DNA of 64,000 nt from Maricaulis maris_C (GTDB lineage Bacteria; Pseudomonadota; Alphaproteobacteria; Caulobacterales; Maricaulaceae), in contig NZ_JAGDYT010000025.1 in NCBI RefSeq assembly GCF_049116555.1, positions 62,001 to 126,000 on the forward strand. Reading direction: 5' to 3'. How positions within the stretch are numbered: the first letter of the stretch is position 1; each line of letters opens with the position of its first letter. A program made the translations under genes and the position numbers. The notes under the pieces are model-generated. The model ran no database searches, was not told the DNA's origin, and saw nothing but the letters and a program-made list of their open reading frames with translations. Shown in pieces: positions 1 through 8,582 of this stretch.

Positions 1-580
1 GAACAAAAAGCGTAAGCAGGCTGAGCCCGTAAACGCCAAACCAGGACGCCGTCTGGCTGACCAGTCCGCCCGCCGGCCAGACATAGGCAGGCAAGTTCCA
101 AGGAAGCCCGCCCAGGACATGGCCGCGCAGCCATTCGGCGAAGGCCAGCGCGGCGGCGAAAACCAGGACACGCCAAACGGATCGTGGCGCGAGCGCACAG
201 TAGATCACCGCCCCGAGCCCCCAGAAAACCGCCATCAGGGCAGCCAGGGCCGGCAAGGCGAAGGGCGCCGCGTATTGCAATCCCTCCCCGCGAGTGAGGA
301 AGGCGTAGACGACCCATGCCATGCCCGCGAGGAAGTAGCCGAAGGCGAATACAAAGCCGCGAAGGAAGGCGCTGCGAAGCGGCTTGTCGGCCCGACGCGC
401 CCCATCCAGGGCTGCGAACATGACCCACAGGCCCAACATCAAGGCTGGTACAATGTGCAAGGGCGCCAAAGACAGCGCGCTGAAAAGCCCGGCCAAGAAA
501 ATCACCAGCCGAGGGCGCCAGCCGAAATGTGCGGCCAGCCAGATCCGCGGTTGCCAGACCAGAAGGTGCAGGCGCTGCAT
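1..580 (-). CDS. lnt: Apolipoprotein N-acyltransferase, N-terminal part (cut by window edge)
   Basis: Transfers the third acyl chain to the N-terminal cysteine of lipoproteins in the inner membrane. The frame opens with ATG at 580 inside the corC stop (ATGA overlap) and runs off the left edge after about 193 codons. The visible part has several hydrophobic segments (SALSLAPLHIVPALMLGLWV, AFGYFLAGMAWVVYAFL) and the family hallmark EWLRGHVLGGLPWN. The C-terminal nitrilase-like catalytic domain lies outside the window. It is the last visible gene of the miaB-phoH-ybeY-corC-lnt chain, a widespread proteobacterial order. The identification rests on the hallmark plus context. Confidence 0.9.
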   Translation of the reverse strand, partial: MQRLHLLVWQPRIWLAAHFGWRPRLVIFLAGLFSALSLAPLHIVPALMLGLWVMFAALDGARRADKPLRSAFLRGFVFAFGYFLAGMAWVVYAFLTRGEGLQYAAPFALPALAALMAVFWGLGAVIYCALAPRSVWRVLVFAAALAFAEWLRGHVLGGLPWNLPAYVWPAGGLVSQTASWFGVYGLSLLTLFV

Positions 581-1473
581 CAGCCCGCGTCCGTGCTGTC
601 CGACCCGGTCGCAACCGACTTGTCGGGACGCTTTTGCGGCGCCCTGACCCGCATGCGCTTGATGCGTCGCGTGTCGGCGTCAATCACTTCAAACTCATAA
701 CCGGTAGGGTGACGGATAACCTCACCACGTTCCGGAACACGTCCGATCAGCGTGAAGACCAGACCGCCCAGACTGTCGACATCCTCGTCTTCGTCCTCGG
801 CCGCGATCTCTTCACCGACGACCGCCTCGAAGGCGTCAATCTCGGCCCGTGCCTCGACATCCCAGACACCGGGTCCGCGCGCCCGGATGGCCGGCGTTTC
901 CTCGTCATCATGCTCGTCTTCGATATCACCGACGATCGGCTCGATCAGGTCTTCCAGGGTCACGAGACCGTCCGTGCCGCCATACTCATCGACCACGAGA
1001 GCGAGGTGCATGCGCCGACCCTGCATGCGTCGGAGCAGATCGAGCGCCTTCATTGAAGGCGGTGCGAACAGGAGGGGGCGTCCGATTGAGGGCAGGACCT
1101 GTTGCTGCGACCAGCCCGCCGGGCGCTTCCCGGATGTTCCTGGCGCGAGATGGCTGACCACATCCTTGATGTGCACCACCCCGACAGGGTCATCCAGCGT
1201 GTCTCGATAGATGGGCAGGCGGGAATGTGCGGCATGGGCGAAGATCTTGGCCAGCTCGCCCAGCGGCGTCGCCACATCGACGCCAATGATGTCGGCTCGC
1301 GGCACCATCACATCTGCAACCCGCAACTTGTCGAGCGCATCAGCCTCGATCGAATTGGGCACAGCGCCGGTCGGAGCCGCGGCCACGGCCTCCCCAAGGC
1401 GATGCCCGGCAGAGAAAAGTCGTGAGAACCAGGGTCGACTGTCGGGGTCTGAAGGCGCTGAAGTATCGGTCAT
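580..1473 (-). CDS. corC: CBS-domain protein of the CorC/HlyC family
   Basis: A 297-residue cytoplasmic protein with the short CorC layout: a tandem CBS pair (starting near LRVADVMVPRADIIGVDV, about residue 50) followed by a C-terminal CorC/HlyC domain ending in a basic KRMRVRAPQKR stretch. The family has been linked to magnesium/cobalt efflux and, in Gram-negatives, to envelope physiology next to lnt; no enzymatic activity is claimed. The N-terminal DUF21 membrane domain found in longer relatives is absent, as in E. coli CorC. It overlaps ybeY upstream by 4 bases (ATGA) and lnt downstream by 3 bases, which suggests translational coupling. Confidence 0.92.
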   Translation of the reverse strand: MTDTSAPSDPDSRPWFSRLFSAGHRLGEAVAAAPTGAVPNSIEADALDKLRVADVMVPRADIIGVDVATPLGELAKIFAHAAHSRLPIYRDTLDDPVGVVHIKDVVSHLAPGTSGKRPAGWSQQQVLPSIGRPLLFAPPSMKALDLLRRMQGRRMHLALVVDEYGGTDGLVTLEDLIEPIVGDIEDEHDDEETPAIRARGPGVWDVEARAEIDAFEAVVGEEIAAEDEDEDVDSLGGLVFTLIGRVPERGEVIRHPTGYEFEVIDADTRRIKRMRVRAPQKRPDKSVATGSDSTDAG

Positions 1474-1952
1474 TTAGCTGCCGGGGCCGGGCCCGGGTCC
1501 TCATTCTCATAGGGGTCGGTCACACCCAGATGGGCCAGGGCGCGCCGTTCGATCGCTTCCATCACGACAGCTTCGTCATCTGCCTGGTGATCATAACCTT
1601 GAAGGTGCAGGAATCCATGGATGACGAGATGGCTCACATGATCACCAAGCGCGATGTCGCGCGCCTGTGCCTCACGCGCCACTACGCCATGCGCGAGTGC
1701 GATATCACCAAGATGATTGTCGGCGTGCTCGCCGGACGGGAAGGACAGGACATTGGTCGGGGCAGTCTTGCCGCGAAACTGCGCATTCATGGCCGCGATG
1801 GCGTCGTCGTCGGCCAGAAGGACCGCGACCACGCCGGGCTCACGCCCCGGCAATTCCCGGCAGACTGCAGTGATCGCCTCCTCGACGAGGCGCGTCTTGC
1901 CTTCCAGCGATGACCAGGCGTCATCTTCGACAATCAGATCAACGGCGTTCAT
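1470..1952 (-). CDS. ybeY: Endoribonuclease YbeY (16S rRNA maturation)
   Basis: A single-strand-specific metalloendoribonuclease needed for 16S rRNA 3' end processing and ribosome quality control. The 160-residue protein carries the zinc-binding signature HGFLHLQGYDH near residue 117, with three histidines, and the conserved TNVLSFPSGE stretch before it. The length is typical. It overlaps phoH upstream and corC downstream by 4 bases each, so it is probably translated from the same message as both. The phoH-ybeY pairing is one of the most conserved neighbourhoods in bacteria and supports the call. Confidence 0.96.
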   Translation of the reverse strand: MNAVDLIVEDDAWSSLEGKTRLVEEAITAVCRELPGREPGVVAVLLADDDAIAAMNAQFRGKTAPTNVLSFPSGEHADNHLGDIALAHGVVAREAQARDIALGDHVSHLVIHGFLHLQGYDHQADDEAVVMEAIERRALAHLGVTDPYENEDPGPAPAAK

Positions 1953-2983
1953 TGTGATTGCGCGCTACCGGTCTTGTGGCGCACATCTTCCTCATAGGCT
2001 TGGACAATTCGCGCCACAAGATCATGGCGAACCACATCAACGCGCGAAAAGCGCGTGATGGCAACACCTTTGGTGCTGGAAAGAATATCGAGCGCATGGG
2101 AAAGACCGGACGGATCACGCGGTCCCAGATCACACTGGCTGGGATCGCCGGTCACTGCCATGCGTGACCCTTCACCCAGTCGGGTCAAAACCATCTGCAT
2201 CTGCGCCCGCGAAGTATTCTGCGCCTCGTCGACGACGACAAAGGCCCGGTTCAGAGTGCGTCCACGCATGAAAGCAATCGGCGCGACTTCGATCCGGCCA
2301 TCTTCCCGCATCTTCTCGAGTTGGCTGCGGCCGAGCGTGTCAGCAAGCGCGTCCCAGACCGGCAGGAGATAAGGGTCGACCTTCTCATTGAGGTCACCGG
2401 GCAGGAAGCCGAGCTTCTCGCCAGCCTCGACCGCCGGGCGGGTGATGATCAATTTCTCGACCTTGCGCTGGACCAGCATGGAGGCTCCATAGGCAACCGC
2501 CAGCAGCGTCTTGCCGGTTCCAGCCGGGCCAACTCCAAAGATCAGGTCATAGGCTTTTTCATTCTTCAGCGACCGCACATAGGCGCGCTGTCCTTCGGTG
2601 CGGGCGATCAGACTGGAGCCACGCGGCACCCGGATGACTCCGTCATCCACACTTCCGACGGACTCGTCGTCATCAGGCATGCGCAAGGCCGCACGCACAG
2701 CCGCCTCGTCGCAGGTCAAGCCGTGTTCGAGGCTGGCATATAGGCGTTTGAGAACGCGCTTGGCCTCGTCACGGGCGGCATTGTCCTCAGCCGTGATCAC
2801 GACCTGGCCCCGGCCCGGTGCGCTCATCGAGACGCCGAGATCCTGTTCCATGATCATGAAGAAGCGATCGCCCGCGCCGGCCATGCCGCGCAAACGTTCC
2901 ACATCTTCAAAATACAGACTCTCCGACGCCGCCTTGCGCGGCTTGGCAGCTCGCTTGCGGGCGGGTGGGCGCGATGCGGTCAC
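1949..2983 (-). CDS. phoH: PhoH-like ATPase
   Basis: A 344-residue cytoplasmic ATPase of the PhoH family, proposed to act in RNA metabolism with YbeY. Walker A is GPAGTGKT at residues 152-159 and Walker B is VVVDEAQN at 249-256. The basic, alanine-rich N terminus (PPARKRAAKPRK) is a tail before the conserved domain. The start is GTG at 2983, which overlaps the miaB stop (GTGA), so coupling decides the start over later in-frame codons. Its biochemical role is still poorly defined despite wide conservation. Confidence 0.93.
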   Translation of the reverse strand: MTASRPPARKRAAKPRKAASESLYFEDVERLRGMAGAGDRFFMIMEQDLGVSMSAPGRGQVVITAEDNAARDEAKRVLKRLYASLEHGLTCDEAAVRAALRMPDDDESVGSVDDGVIRVPRGSSLIARTEGQRAYVRSLKNEKAYDLIFGVGPAGTGKTLLAVAYGASMLVQRKVEKLIITRPAVEAGEKLGFLPGDLNEKVDPYLLPVWDALADTLGRSQLEKMREDGRIEVAPIAFMRGRTLNRAFVVVDEAQNTSRAQMQMVLTRLGEGSRMAVTGDPSQCDLGPRDPSGLSHALDILSSTKGVAITRFSRVDVVRHDLVARIVQAYEEDVRHKTGSAQSQ

Positions 2984-4350
2984 GCGGCACTCCGTTTCGG
3001 TCCGATCAGGCGACCGGAGAGCGCATTGCGGGATGCACCCTCGATCTCGACCTCGGCGATCTGGCCGATCAGCTCGGCCGGGGCGTTGGCATGCACGGAT
3101 TGCAGATAGGGGCTGCGACCGTGCAGCTGGCCGTCCAGCCGGCCCGGCTTTTCAAACAGGACTGGGAGCGTCTTGCCGATCATCGACGTGTTGAAGGCGA
3201 TCTGCTGTTCGTCGAGCAGGGCCTGGAGCGCGGCGAGCCGCTCACCCTTCACCGCCTCATCGACCTGATTGAACATGGCCGCACCCGGCGTCCCCGGGCG
3301 TTTGGAATACTTGAACGAGAAACAGGACGCGTAATTGACCTCGCGCACGAGTTCCATCGTTGCCTCGAAGTCGGCATCAGTCTCGCCCGGGAAGCCGACA
3401 ATCATGTCACCGGAAATGGCGATATCCGGGCGAACCTCGCGCAGACGGGCAATCGTCTTCAGATAGTCCGCGGCCTCGTGCTGTCGGTTCATCGCCTTGA
3501 GGACCTTGTCCGACCCGGACTGCACTGGCAGGTGGAAATAGGGCATCAGCTTGGGCGTGTCGGCAAAGGCCTGGATCAGGTCTTCATCCATGTCGCGTGG
3601 ATGCGAGGTGGTAAAGCGAATGCGCTCGATACCGCCGATCAGGGCGATGTGACGAACCAGCTGACCCAGGCCCCAGGGCCCGTCCCCTTCGCGTCCGCTG
3701 GGCGCGGCGCCGTGAAAGGCATTGACGTTCTGGCCCAGCAAAGTGACTTCGCGAATACCCTTGGCGGCCAGAGCGCGCACTTCTCCGACGATCTGGTCGA
3801 CCGGCCGCGACCATTCCGCGCCTCGGGTATAGGGCACAACACAGAAGGTGCAGAACTTGTCGCAACCTTCCTGAACCGTGACGAAAGCCGAATAGCCCTC
3901 GACATGGCGGTCATTGCCGAGCCGGTCGAACTTGTCCTCGACCTCGAATTCAGTGTCGAGCGCCTCACCCTTGGCGCGGTGGGCCTGGGCAATCAGCTCG
4001 GGTAATTTGTGATAGGTTTGCGGCCCGACGACGAGGTCGACGACCGGCGCGCGTTTCATGATTTCCGCGCCCTCGGCCTGGGCCACACAGCCCGCCACCG
4101 CGATCGTCATCCCGCCGGACGCAGCCTTCTCTTCCTTCAGCGGACGCAGACGCCCGAGCTCGGAATAGACTTTCTCGGCGGCCTTCTCGCGAATGTGGCA
4201 GGTGTTGAGAATGACGAGATCCGCACCCTCGGGGGTGTCGGACGACTCATAGCCAAGCGGCGTCAGAACGTCCTTCATCCGGTCGGAATCATAGACATTC
4301 ATCTGACAGCCATAGGTCTTGATGAAGAGGCGTTTGCGCGTCGTACTCAT
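2980..4350 (-). CDS. miaB: tRNA-2-methylthio-N6-dimethylallyladenosine synthase MiaB
   Basis: A radical-SAM methylthiotransferase that adds the 2-methylthio group to i6A37 of tRNAs. Both iron-sulfur clusters are visible: the auxiliary cluster cysteines C15 (YGCQMN), C51 (NTCHIREKA) and C88 (AVAGCVAQ), and the radical-SAM motif C163-x3-C167-x2-C170 (GCDKFCTFCVVPYTRG). A TRAM domain ends the 456-residue protein. It is the first gene of a five-gene minus-strand chain. The 140 bases upstream (4351-4490) separate it from the MFS gene and should hold the promoter, although I see no confident boxes. Confidence 0.97.
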   Translation of the reverse strand: MSTTRKRLFIKTYGCQMNVYDSDRMKDVLTPLGYESSDTPEGADLVILNTCHIREKAAEKVYSELGRLRPLKEEKAASGGMTIAVAGCVAQAEGAEIMKRAPVVDLVVGPQTYHKLPELIAQAHRAKGEALDTEFEVEDKFDRLGNDRHVEGYSAFVTVQEGCDKFCTFCVVPYTRGAEWSRPVDQIVGEVRALAAKGIREVTLLGQNVNAFHGAAPSGREGDGPWGLGQLVRHIALIGGIERIRFTTSHPRDMDEDLIQAFADTPKLMPYFHLPVQSGSDKVLKAMNRQHEAADYLKTIARLREVRPDIAISGDMIVGFPGETDADFEATMELVREVNYASCFSFKYSKRPGTPGAAMFNQVDEAVKGERLAALQALLDEQQIAFNTSMIGKTLPVLFEKPGRLDGQLHGRSPYLQSVHANAPAELIGQIAEVEIEGASRNALSGRLIGPKRSAA

Positions 4351-4490
4351 GAATTTCTTCGACCTGTCCTGCAGATCGCTACCTCTTTGCTATCCGGCCC
4401 GCCGCTTTCGGCAGGTCCGGGGAGGCGCGGGTTATGATGGATATGGGGTCTGAACGCAAGGCCTGCCAGTCGATCCGGTCCGGAGCGTGA

Positions 4491-5765
4491 CTATTCTGCC
4501 GGGTCCGTCACCTGCTTTGGCGGCACCGTCGATTTTGCCGAGAGCCCGGGGTCATTGCGCCGGGCGTAAAGGCCGATAACCAGAGCGATGAGGGTCAGCG
4601 CTGATGCGACCAGGAAGGGCGCACCGGGGAAGGTGACCGCAGCGTCCTCCTCGGAGAAATGGGAAAAGATGCGCGACATCACCAGCGGCCCAATGATCAT
4701 CGACAGGCTTTGCAGCGACGTCATTGCGCCCTGCAACTCACCCTGGGCGTTCGACGGGACGATCCGTGACATCACGCCCTGGAGCGCCGGCTGACCGATC
4801 CCGCCAAGAGCCGCGAACACAATGATCGCATAGACCATCCAGCCCGAATTCGCGAGGCCATAGAGGGCGTAAGCGACGACGGCCAGAACCAGCGAGATTG
4901 TGATCGCTCGCCATTCTCCGAGCTTGGGAACCAGAATGCGTGTCAGACCACCTTGAACAATCGCCGACGACAAACCGACCGCCATGAGCGACAGACCAAT
5001 CTCCCCCGGGCCCCAGCCAAACTTGAAATCGGTGTAATAGGACCAGATCGCCGGATAGACCGAATGCCCCAGCAGCATCAGGAAAATGGCGAACATCAGC
5101 ACCAACACCGCCGGGTATTTGCGCATCTGCATCAACGAGCCAAGCGGATTGGCGCGCCGAATATCAAACTTCCGGCGGTTTTCCGGCTTCAACGTCTCAG
5201 GCAGGACAATCAGGCCGTAGACGAAATTCGCTCCGGCGAGGACAGCCGCAGCGAAGAAAGGCGCCCGCGGACCGAAATTGTCACCCAGAAACCCGCCTAT
5301 GGCCGGCCCCAGGGTAAAGCCCACTCCGAAGGCGGCACCGATCAGACCGAAGCGGGCTGCACGCTGCTCCGGCGGCGTAATGTCAGCGATGTACGCATTC
5401 GCGGTGGAATAACTCGCGCCGAAAACCCCGGCCAGCAGCCGACCGACCAGCAGGAGCCAGAAGACCGGTGCGAACCCCATGATGATGTAGTCGATGGTGA
5501 ATCCGGCAAGGGCGGCCAGCAGGACAGGCTTGCGACCGAACCGGTCGGACAGCCCGCCGACGATCGGCGCGAACACGAATTGCATGGCTGCGTAGGACAC
5601 CATCAACCACGCGCCCAGGATGGCGGCATCATCCGCCTGCAATCCGGTCAATTCTTCAATCAGGTCCGGCATTACCGGGATGATCAGGCCGAAGCCGATC
5701 ATGTCGATCAAGACCGTGATGAAGATAAAGATGACCGCGTGTTGGCCGGTCGGTCGGACGGACAT
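4491..5765 (-). CDS. MFS transporter, TetA-like (TCR/Tet family)
   Basis: A 424-residue inner-membrane transporter with about 12 hydrophobic segments. It carries the major-facilitator loop 2-3 motif GGLSDRFGRKPVLL and the first-helix motif DMIGFGLIIPVMPDLI, which are characteristic of the TetA/TCR drug:proton antiporter subfamily. Chromosomal members in environmental alphaproteobacteria usually have unknown substrates, so tetracycline resistance should not be assumed. It is followed by no tetR-type gene; fur lies upstream on the same strand 42 bases away and could share a transcript. Confidence 0.85.
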   Translation of the reverse strand: MSVRPTGQHAVIFIFITVLIDMIGFGLIIPVMPDLIEELTGLQADDAAILGAWLMVSYAAMQFVFAPIVGGLSDRFGRKPVLLAALAGFTIDYIIMGFAPVFWLLLVGRLLAGVFGASYSTANAYIADITPPEQRAARFGLIGAAFGVGFTLGPAIGGFLGDNFGPRAPFFAAAVLAGANFVYGLIVLPETLKPENRRKFDIRRANPLGSLMQMRKYPAVLVLMFAIFLMLLGHSVYPAIWSYYTDFKFGWGPGEIGLSLMAVGLSSAIVQGGLTRILVPKLGEWRAITISLVLAVVAYALYGLANSGWMVYAIIVFAALGGIGQPALQGVMSRIVPSNAQGELQGAMTSLQSLSMIIGPLVMSRIFSHFSEEDAAVTFPGAPFLVASALTLIALVIGLYARRNDPGLSAKSTVPPKQVTDPAE

Positions 5766-5807
5766 GGCGTTCCCTTGATGTCGGGCCGGTAGGGCCGGAC
5801 CCCGCGC

Positions 5808-6227
5808 CTAGTCCTCGGCGCTCTTGAGCGGTACGCCGTAGAGTTCGAGCCGGTGATCGACAAGCTTGTAGCCCAGCTTGCGTGCGATTGCTTCCTGCAG
5901 CCGCTCGATCTCTTCATTGACGAATTCGATGACCTCACCGGACTTTAGATCAATGAGATGGTCATGATGCTCGTCGCCGACTTCCTCATAGCGCGACCTT
6001 CCGTCGCGGAAATCATGGCGCTCGATGATCCCGGCCTCTTCGAACAGGCGAACCGTGCGGTAAACCGTCGCCAACGAAATTCGCGGGTCTTCGTCCGAGG
6101 CTCGGCGATGCAATTCCTCGGCATCGGGATGGTCATCGGACTGCGACAGCACCCGGGCGATGACCCGGCGCTGGTCCGTCATTCGCAGTCCTTTGGCAAT
6201 GCAAAGCTTCTCGATCCGATCCGGCAT
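5808..6227 (-). CDS. fur: Ferric uptake regulator Fur family (Fur/Mur)
   Basis: A 139-residue metal-dependent repressor. The N-terminal winged helix is seen in GLRMTDQRRVIARVL and the recognition helix in ISLATVYRTVRLFEEAGII. The regulatory metal site is represented by H33, E81, H88 and H90 (DEHHDHLIDLKSGEVIEF). The C-terminal CxxC structural zinc motif is absent, as is usual for alphaproteobacterial Fur/Mur. In this class the effector metal may be iron or manganese. A GGGG ribosome binding stretch lies 7 bases before ATG 6227. It sits next to rimI-tsaB, as in Caulobacter relatives. Confidence 0.92.
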   Translation of the reverse strand: MPDRIEKLCIAKGLRMTDQRRVIARVLSQSDDHPDAEELHRRASDEDPRISLATVYRTVRLFEEAGIIERHDFRDGRSRYEEVGDEHHDHLIDLKSGEVIEFVNEEIERLQEAIARKLGYKLVDHRLELYGVPLKSAED

Positions 6228-6263
6228 GCGAAATCCCCTTAGTGTTGAACGAGAAATAGGCGC

Positions 6264-6725
6264 TCAGAGGGCAGTCTGTCCATCTTTACGCAGCCATTTT
6301 TCGAGCACCAGCGCATCGCTGCCATCGCGATAGTAGGCCCGTCGCCGGGCCAGCTCGCCATAACCCGCCCGCGAATAGAGAGACAGGGCGCCTGGATTTG
6401 CGGTTGAAACCTCCAGGAAGACTCGCCCAACACCCTGAGATAAAAGTGCCTTCTCCCCTTCTGTCAGGATGGTGGCAGCATGGCCGGATCGGCGATAATC
6501 GGGATGCGTGGCAAGCGTGAGGAGTTCCGCCTCATCGACGGCCTGGCGGAATAGCGCCAGAGCCACAAAGCGTCCGGCTTCACGGCAAACCCAGGCAGAA
6601 CTGCCAGGCAAGGTAAGCAGTGAGGCAAACTCCGCTTCCGACCAGGCCTGCGGGAAGCATTGCACGTGCAGGTCAGCCAGTTCGGCGGCACTGGACGCCC
6701 AGACGGCTTCCGGCACGACCTTCAT
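6264..6725 (-). CDS. rimI: Ribosomal protein S18 alanine N-acetyltransferase
   Basis: A GNAT-family acetyltransferase of 153 residues. The acetyl-CoA binding loop is YRRSGHAATIL, followed by the typical FLEVSTANPGALSLYSRAGY stretch near the C terminus. The RimI assignment rests on its translational coupling to tsaB (4-base overlap at 6722-6725), a nearly universal neighbourhood in proteobacteria. Its substrate would be the N-terminal alanine of ribosomal protein S18. Remote GNATs look alike at this level, so the specific substrate is inferred from context. Confidence 0.9.
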   Translation of the reverse strand: MKVVPEAVWASSAAELADLHVQCFPQAWSEAEFASLLTLPGSSAWVCREAGRFVALALFRQAVDEAELLTLATHPDYRRSGHAATILTEGEKALLSQGVGRVFLEVSTANPGALSLYSRAGYGELARRRAYYRDGSDALVLEKWLRKDGQTAL

Positions 6726-7363
6726 GCCGGGGCGACCCCGCCGGGAAGCTTCGCGTCCGGCGGTCGGGCATAGAAAGGAGCTGGCGGATTCTCCGAAGCC
6801 GACAGCTCACCCGTCATCGCCAGGAGTGCGGCAGGATCCAGAGTCTCGATCCCGAGGTCATCAAACCCCGCCCCGGCGTGACGGGCACCGGAGCCCGTGA
6901 CGAGACAGTCGATACCGCCGAGATCACGGAGGCGTGCCTCCAGGGCCTTCAGCGCACTGCGTTCGGGTCCTGTCGTCCGGCCATCCCGCCAGACCTGCAG
7001 GATGACTTCATCGCGCTTGGCGTCATGCAACACGGCCAGGGCCGGGCGGGTACCGGCCTGGCGGGCAAGGACTGCAAGGTTGGAAAGGCCAATGCATCGA
7101 GCCTGGCAGGCCAGCGCCAGACCGCGCGCGAAAGCCACACCGACCCGGGTGCCGGCAAAGCTTCCAGGGCCCACCGTCACACCGATCCGGGTGAGCGCGT
7201 TCGGGTCGATCTCCGCCAGCTTGAAAAGTGCCTCAACCATGGGCGCCAGCCGCTCGGCATGACCTCGCCCGATCGGTTCACTCAGCACGTGCTCCGTCCC
7301 GTCAGGCATCCGGAGCGCCACGGTGCAATTCACCCCTGTCGTATCAATGGCCAACCAGCTCAT
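6722..7363 (-). CDS. tsaB: tRNA t6A37 threonylcarbamoyl transferase subunit TsaB
   Basis: A partner of TsaD/TsaE in making the essential t6A37 modification. The 213-residue protein has the ASKHA-fold opening SWLAIDTTGVNCTVAL and the conserved VGPGSFAGTRVGVAFARGLA. The catalytic metal site of TsaD is lacking, as expected for this non-catalytic scaffold. It starts at ATG 7363 and overlaps rimI by 4 bases. The length is close to that of E. coli TsaB (231), with a slightly shorter C terminus. Confidence 0.94.
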   Translation of the reverse strand: MSWLAIDTTGVNCTVALRMPDGTEHVLSEPIGRGHAERLAPMVEALFKLAEIDPNALTRIGVTVGPGSFAGTRVGVAFARGLALACQARCIGLSNLAVLARQAGTRPALAVLHDAKRDEVILQVWRDGRTTGPERSALKALEARLRDLGGIDCLVTGSGARHAGAGFDDLGIETLDPAALLAMTGELSASENPPAPFYARPPDAKLPGGVAPA

Positions 7364-7402
7364 GACGCCCGTTATACGGCTATTCGCGGCACGCGCGACG
7401 GC

Positions 7403-7966
7403 CTATTCCACGGCCTCGACTGCCTGGATCTCCGGAATGTAGTGCTTGAGCAGATTTTCGATGCCGGACTTCAGCGTCATCGTGGATGATGGGCAGCCGG
7501 CGCAGGCACCACGCATCTTCAACCGCACAACACCACTATCGGAGAGGTAGGAGTGGAAGAGAATGTCGCCGCCATCCTGGGCCACAGCAGGGCGGACCCG
7601 GGTGTCGATGAGCTCAATGATTTCCTTCACCAAACCCTCGTCATCGCCGGAGTAGTTGGCGTGTCCGCTCTCGTTGACCGCCGCGCCAACAATCGGTCGA
7701 CCCGACTGAAGCCCGTCCATGATCGCGCCGAGCAGGAAGGGTTTGATATGGTCCCACTCATAAGCGTCGGTTTTCGTGACTGCGATGAAATCCTCGCCAA
7801 AGAAAACTCCCGACACCCCGTCAATCAGGAAAAGATCGGCCGCCAGCGGCGCCTCGGCCGCGTCCTCTTCATTCTCGAATTCTCGCGGTCCATCCGGCGC
7901 AATCTCTCGGCCTGGCAGGAATTTCAGCGTATTCGGATTGGGTGTGGCTTCGGTCTGGATAAACAT
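7403..7966 (-). CDS. NifU/Nfu-type iron-sulfur cluster scaffold or carrier
   Basis: Two-domain Nfu protein: an N-terminal Nfu_N domain (FIQTEATPNPNTLKFLPGR) and a C-terminal NifU-like domain with the cluster-binding pair C155-x2-C158 (RGACAGCPSSTMTLKSGIE). It carries [4Fe-4S] clusters to target apoproteins. The start ATG 7966 is chosen over an 18-codon upstream extension because a clean GGAGG lies 7 bases before it and the family begins with this sequence. Its position beside fur/tsaB and upstream of radical-SAM miaB fits iron-sulfur housekeeping. Confidence 0.93.
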   Translation of the reverse strand: MFIQTEATPNPNTLKFLPGREIAPDGPREFENEEDAAEAPLAADLFLIDGVSGVFFGEDFIAVTKTDAYEWDHIKPFLLGAIMDGLQSGRPIVGAAVNESGHANYSGDDEGLVKEIIELIDTRVRPAVAQDGGDILFHSYLSDSGVVRLKMRGACAGCPSSTMTLKSGIENLLKHYIPEIQAVEAVE

Positions 7967-8034
7967 GGCAGGGCCTCCTGCGGATGACTTGGCGCTCTTT
8001 CGCCACCCATTCAACCACACACGATGTGGGGATA

Positions 8035-8511
8035 TCAGACGAGGGCGTCTATTTCGACCTGGTCCATATCGCCCGGTACAACCGTGACAGGGACCGCTCG
8101 CCCCGTGAACAGGCCCTTCCCTCGGGACAAGGCCGTCACCAGAGGCCCCGGCCCTTCGCCATTGGCCGAGGCCGCCAGAACCAACAGGGAAATCAGAGAG
8201 TCTTCCTCGAGGAGTTCCGACAGGACTGTTCGCCGATCACCTTCGCGCAGGAGGAGTTCCGGACGCTCGCCCGTGACCGCTTCGGCATCCTCGGCCATGG
8301 ATTCCAGCAGGGCTTCGGCCGCACCTTCGGCTTCGCGCTTCGCGGTCTCCGCGACACCGATCCAGTGACTGAAATCACCGGGCTCATGCGTTGCAAGAAT
8401 GGCGACGTGCGCCCCCGTGGCCTGGGCGCGCCGGGCGGCGAAATAGAGCGCGGTCCGGCACTCGGAGCTGTCGTCTGCAACGACGAGGAATTTTCGCGAG
8501 CTTGGCGGCAT
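8035..8511 (-). CDS. Universal stress protein (UspA family)
   Basis: A single-domain universal stress protein of 158 residues, opening KFLVVADDSSECRTALYFAARRA with the alternating beta/alpha pattern of the family and ending with LFTGRAVPVTVVPG. The classic ATP-binding signature G-x2-G-x9-G-(S/T) is only partly visible (VTALSRGKGLFTGRAVPV), so nucleotide binding is uncertain. ATG 8511 is preferred over an upstream GTG at 8541, since the family begins there, but neither has a strong Shine-Dalgarno sequence. The gene is divergent from the membrane protein at 8583. Confidence 0.82.
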   Translation of the reverse strand: MPPSSRKFLVVADDSSECRTALYFAARRAQATGAHVAILATHEPGDFSHWIGVAETAKREAEGAAEALLESMAEDAEAVTGERPELLLREGDRRTVLSELLEEDSLISLLVLAASANGEGPGPLVTALSRGKGLFTGRAVPVTVVPGDMDQVEIDALV

Positions 8512-8582
8512 GGTGTGAGTTTGGCGTGTGCGGAAGGACACGTCCAGACATTCATGCTAACCGGGCCCGGAAAGGAATTCCG

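Noticed and set aside
4351..4490. tRNA gene between miaB and the MFS gene
   Set aside because: No acceptor stem, T-loop GTTCGA-type sequence or cloverleaf could be folded by eye.
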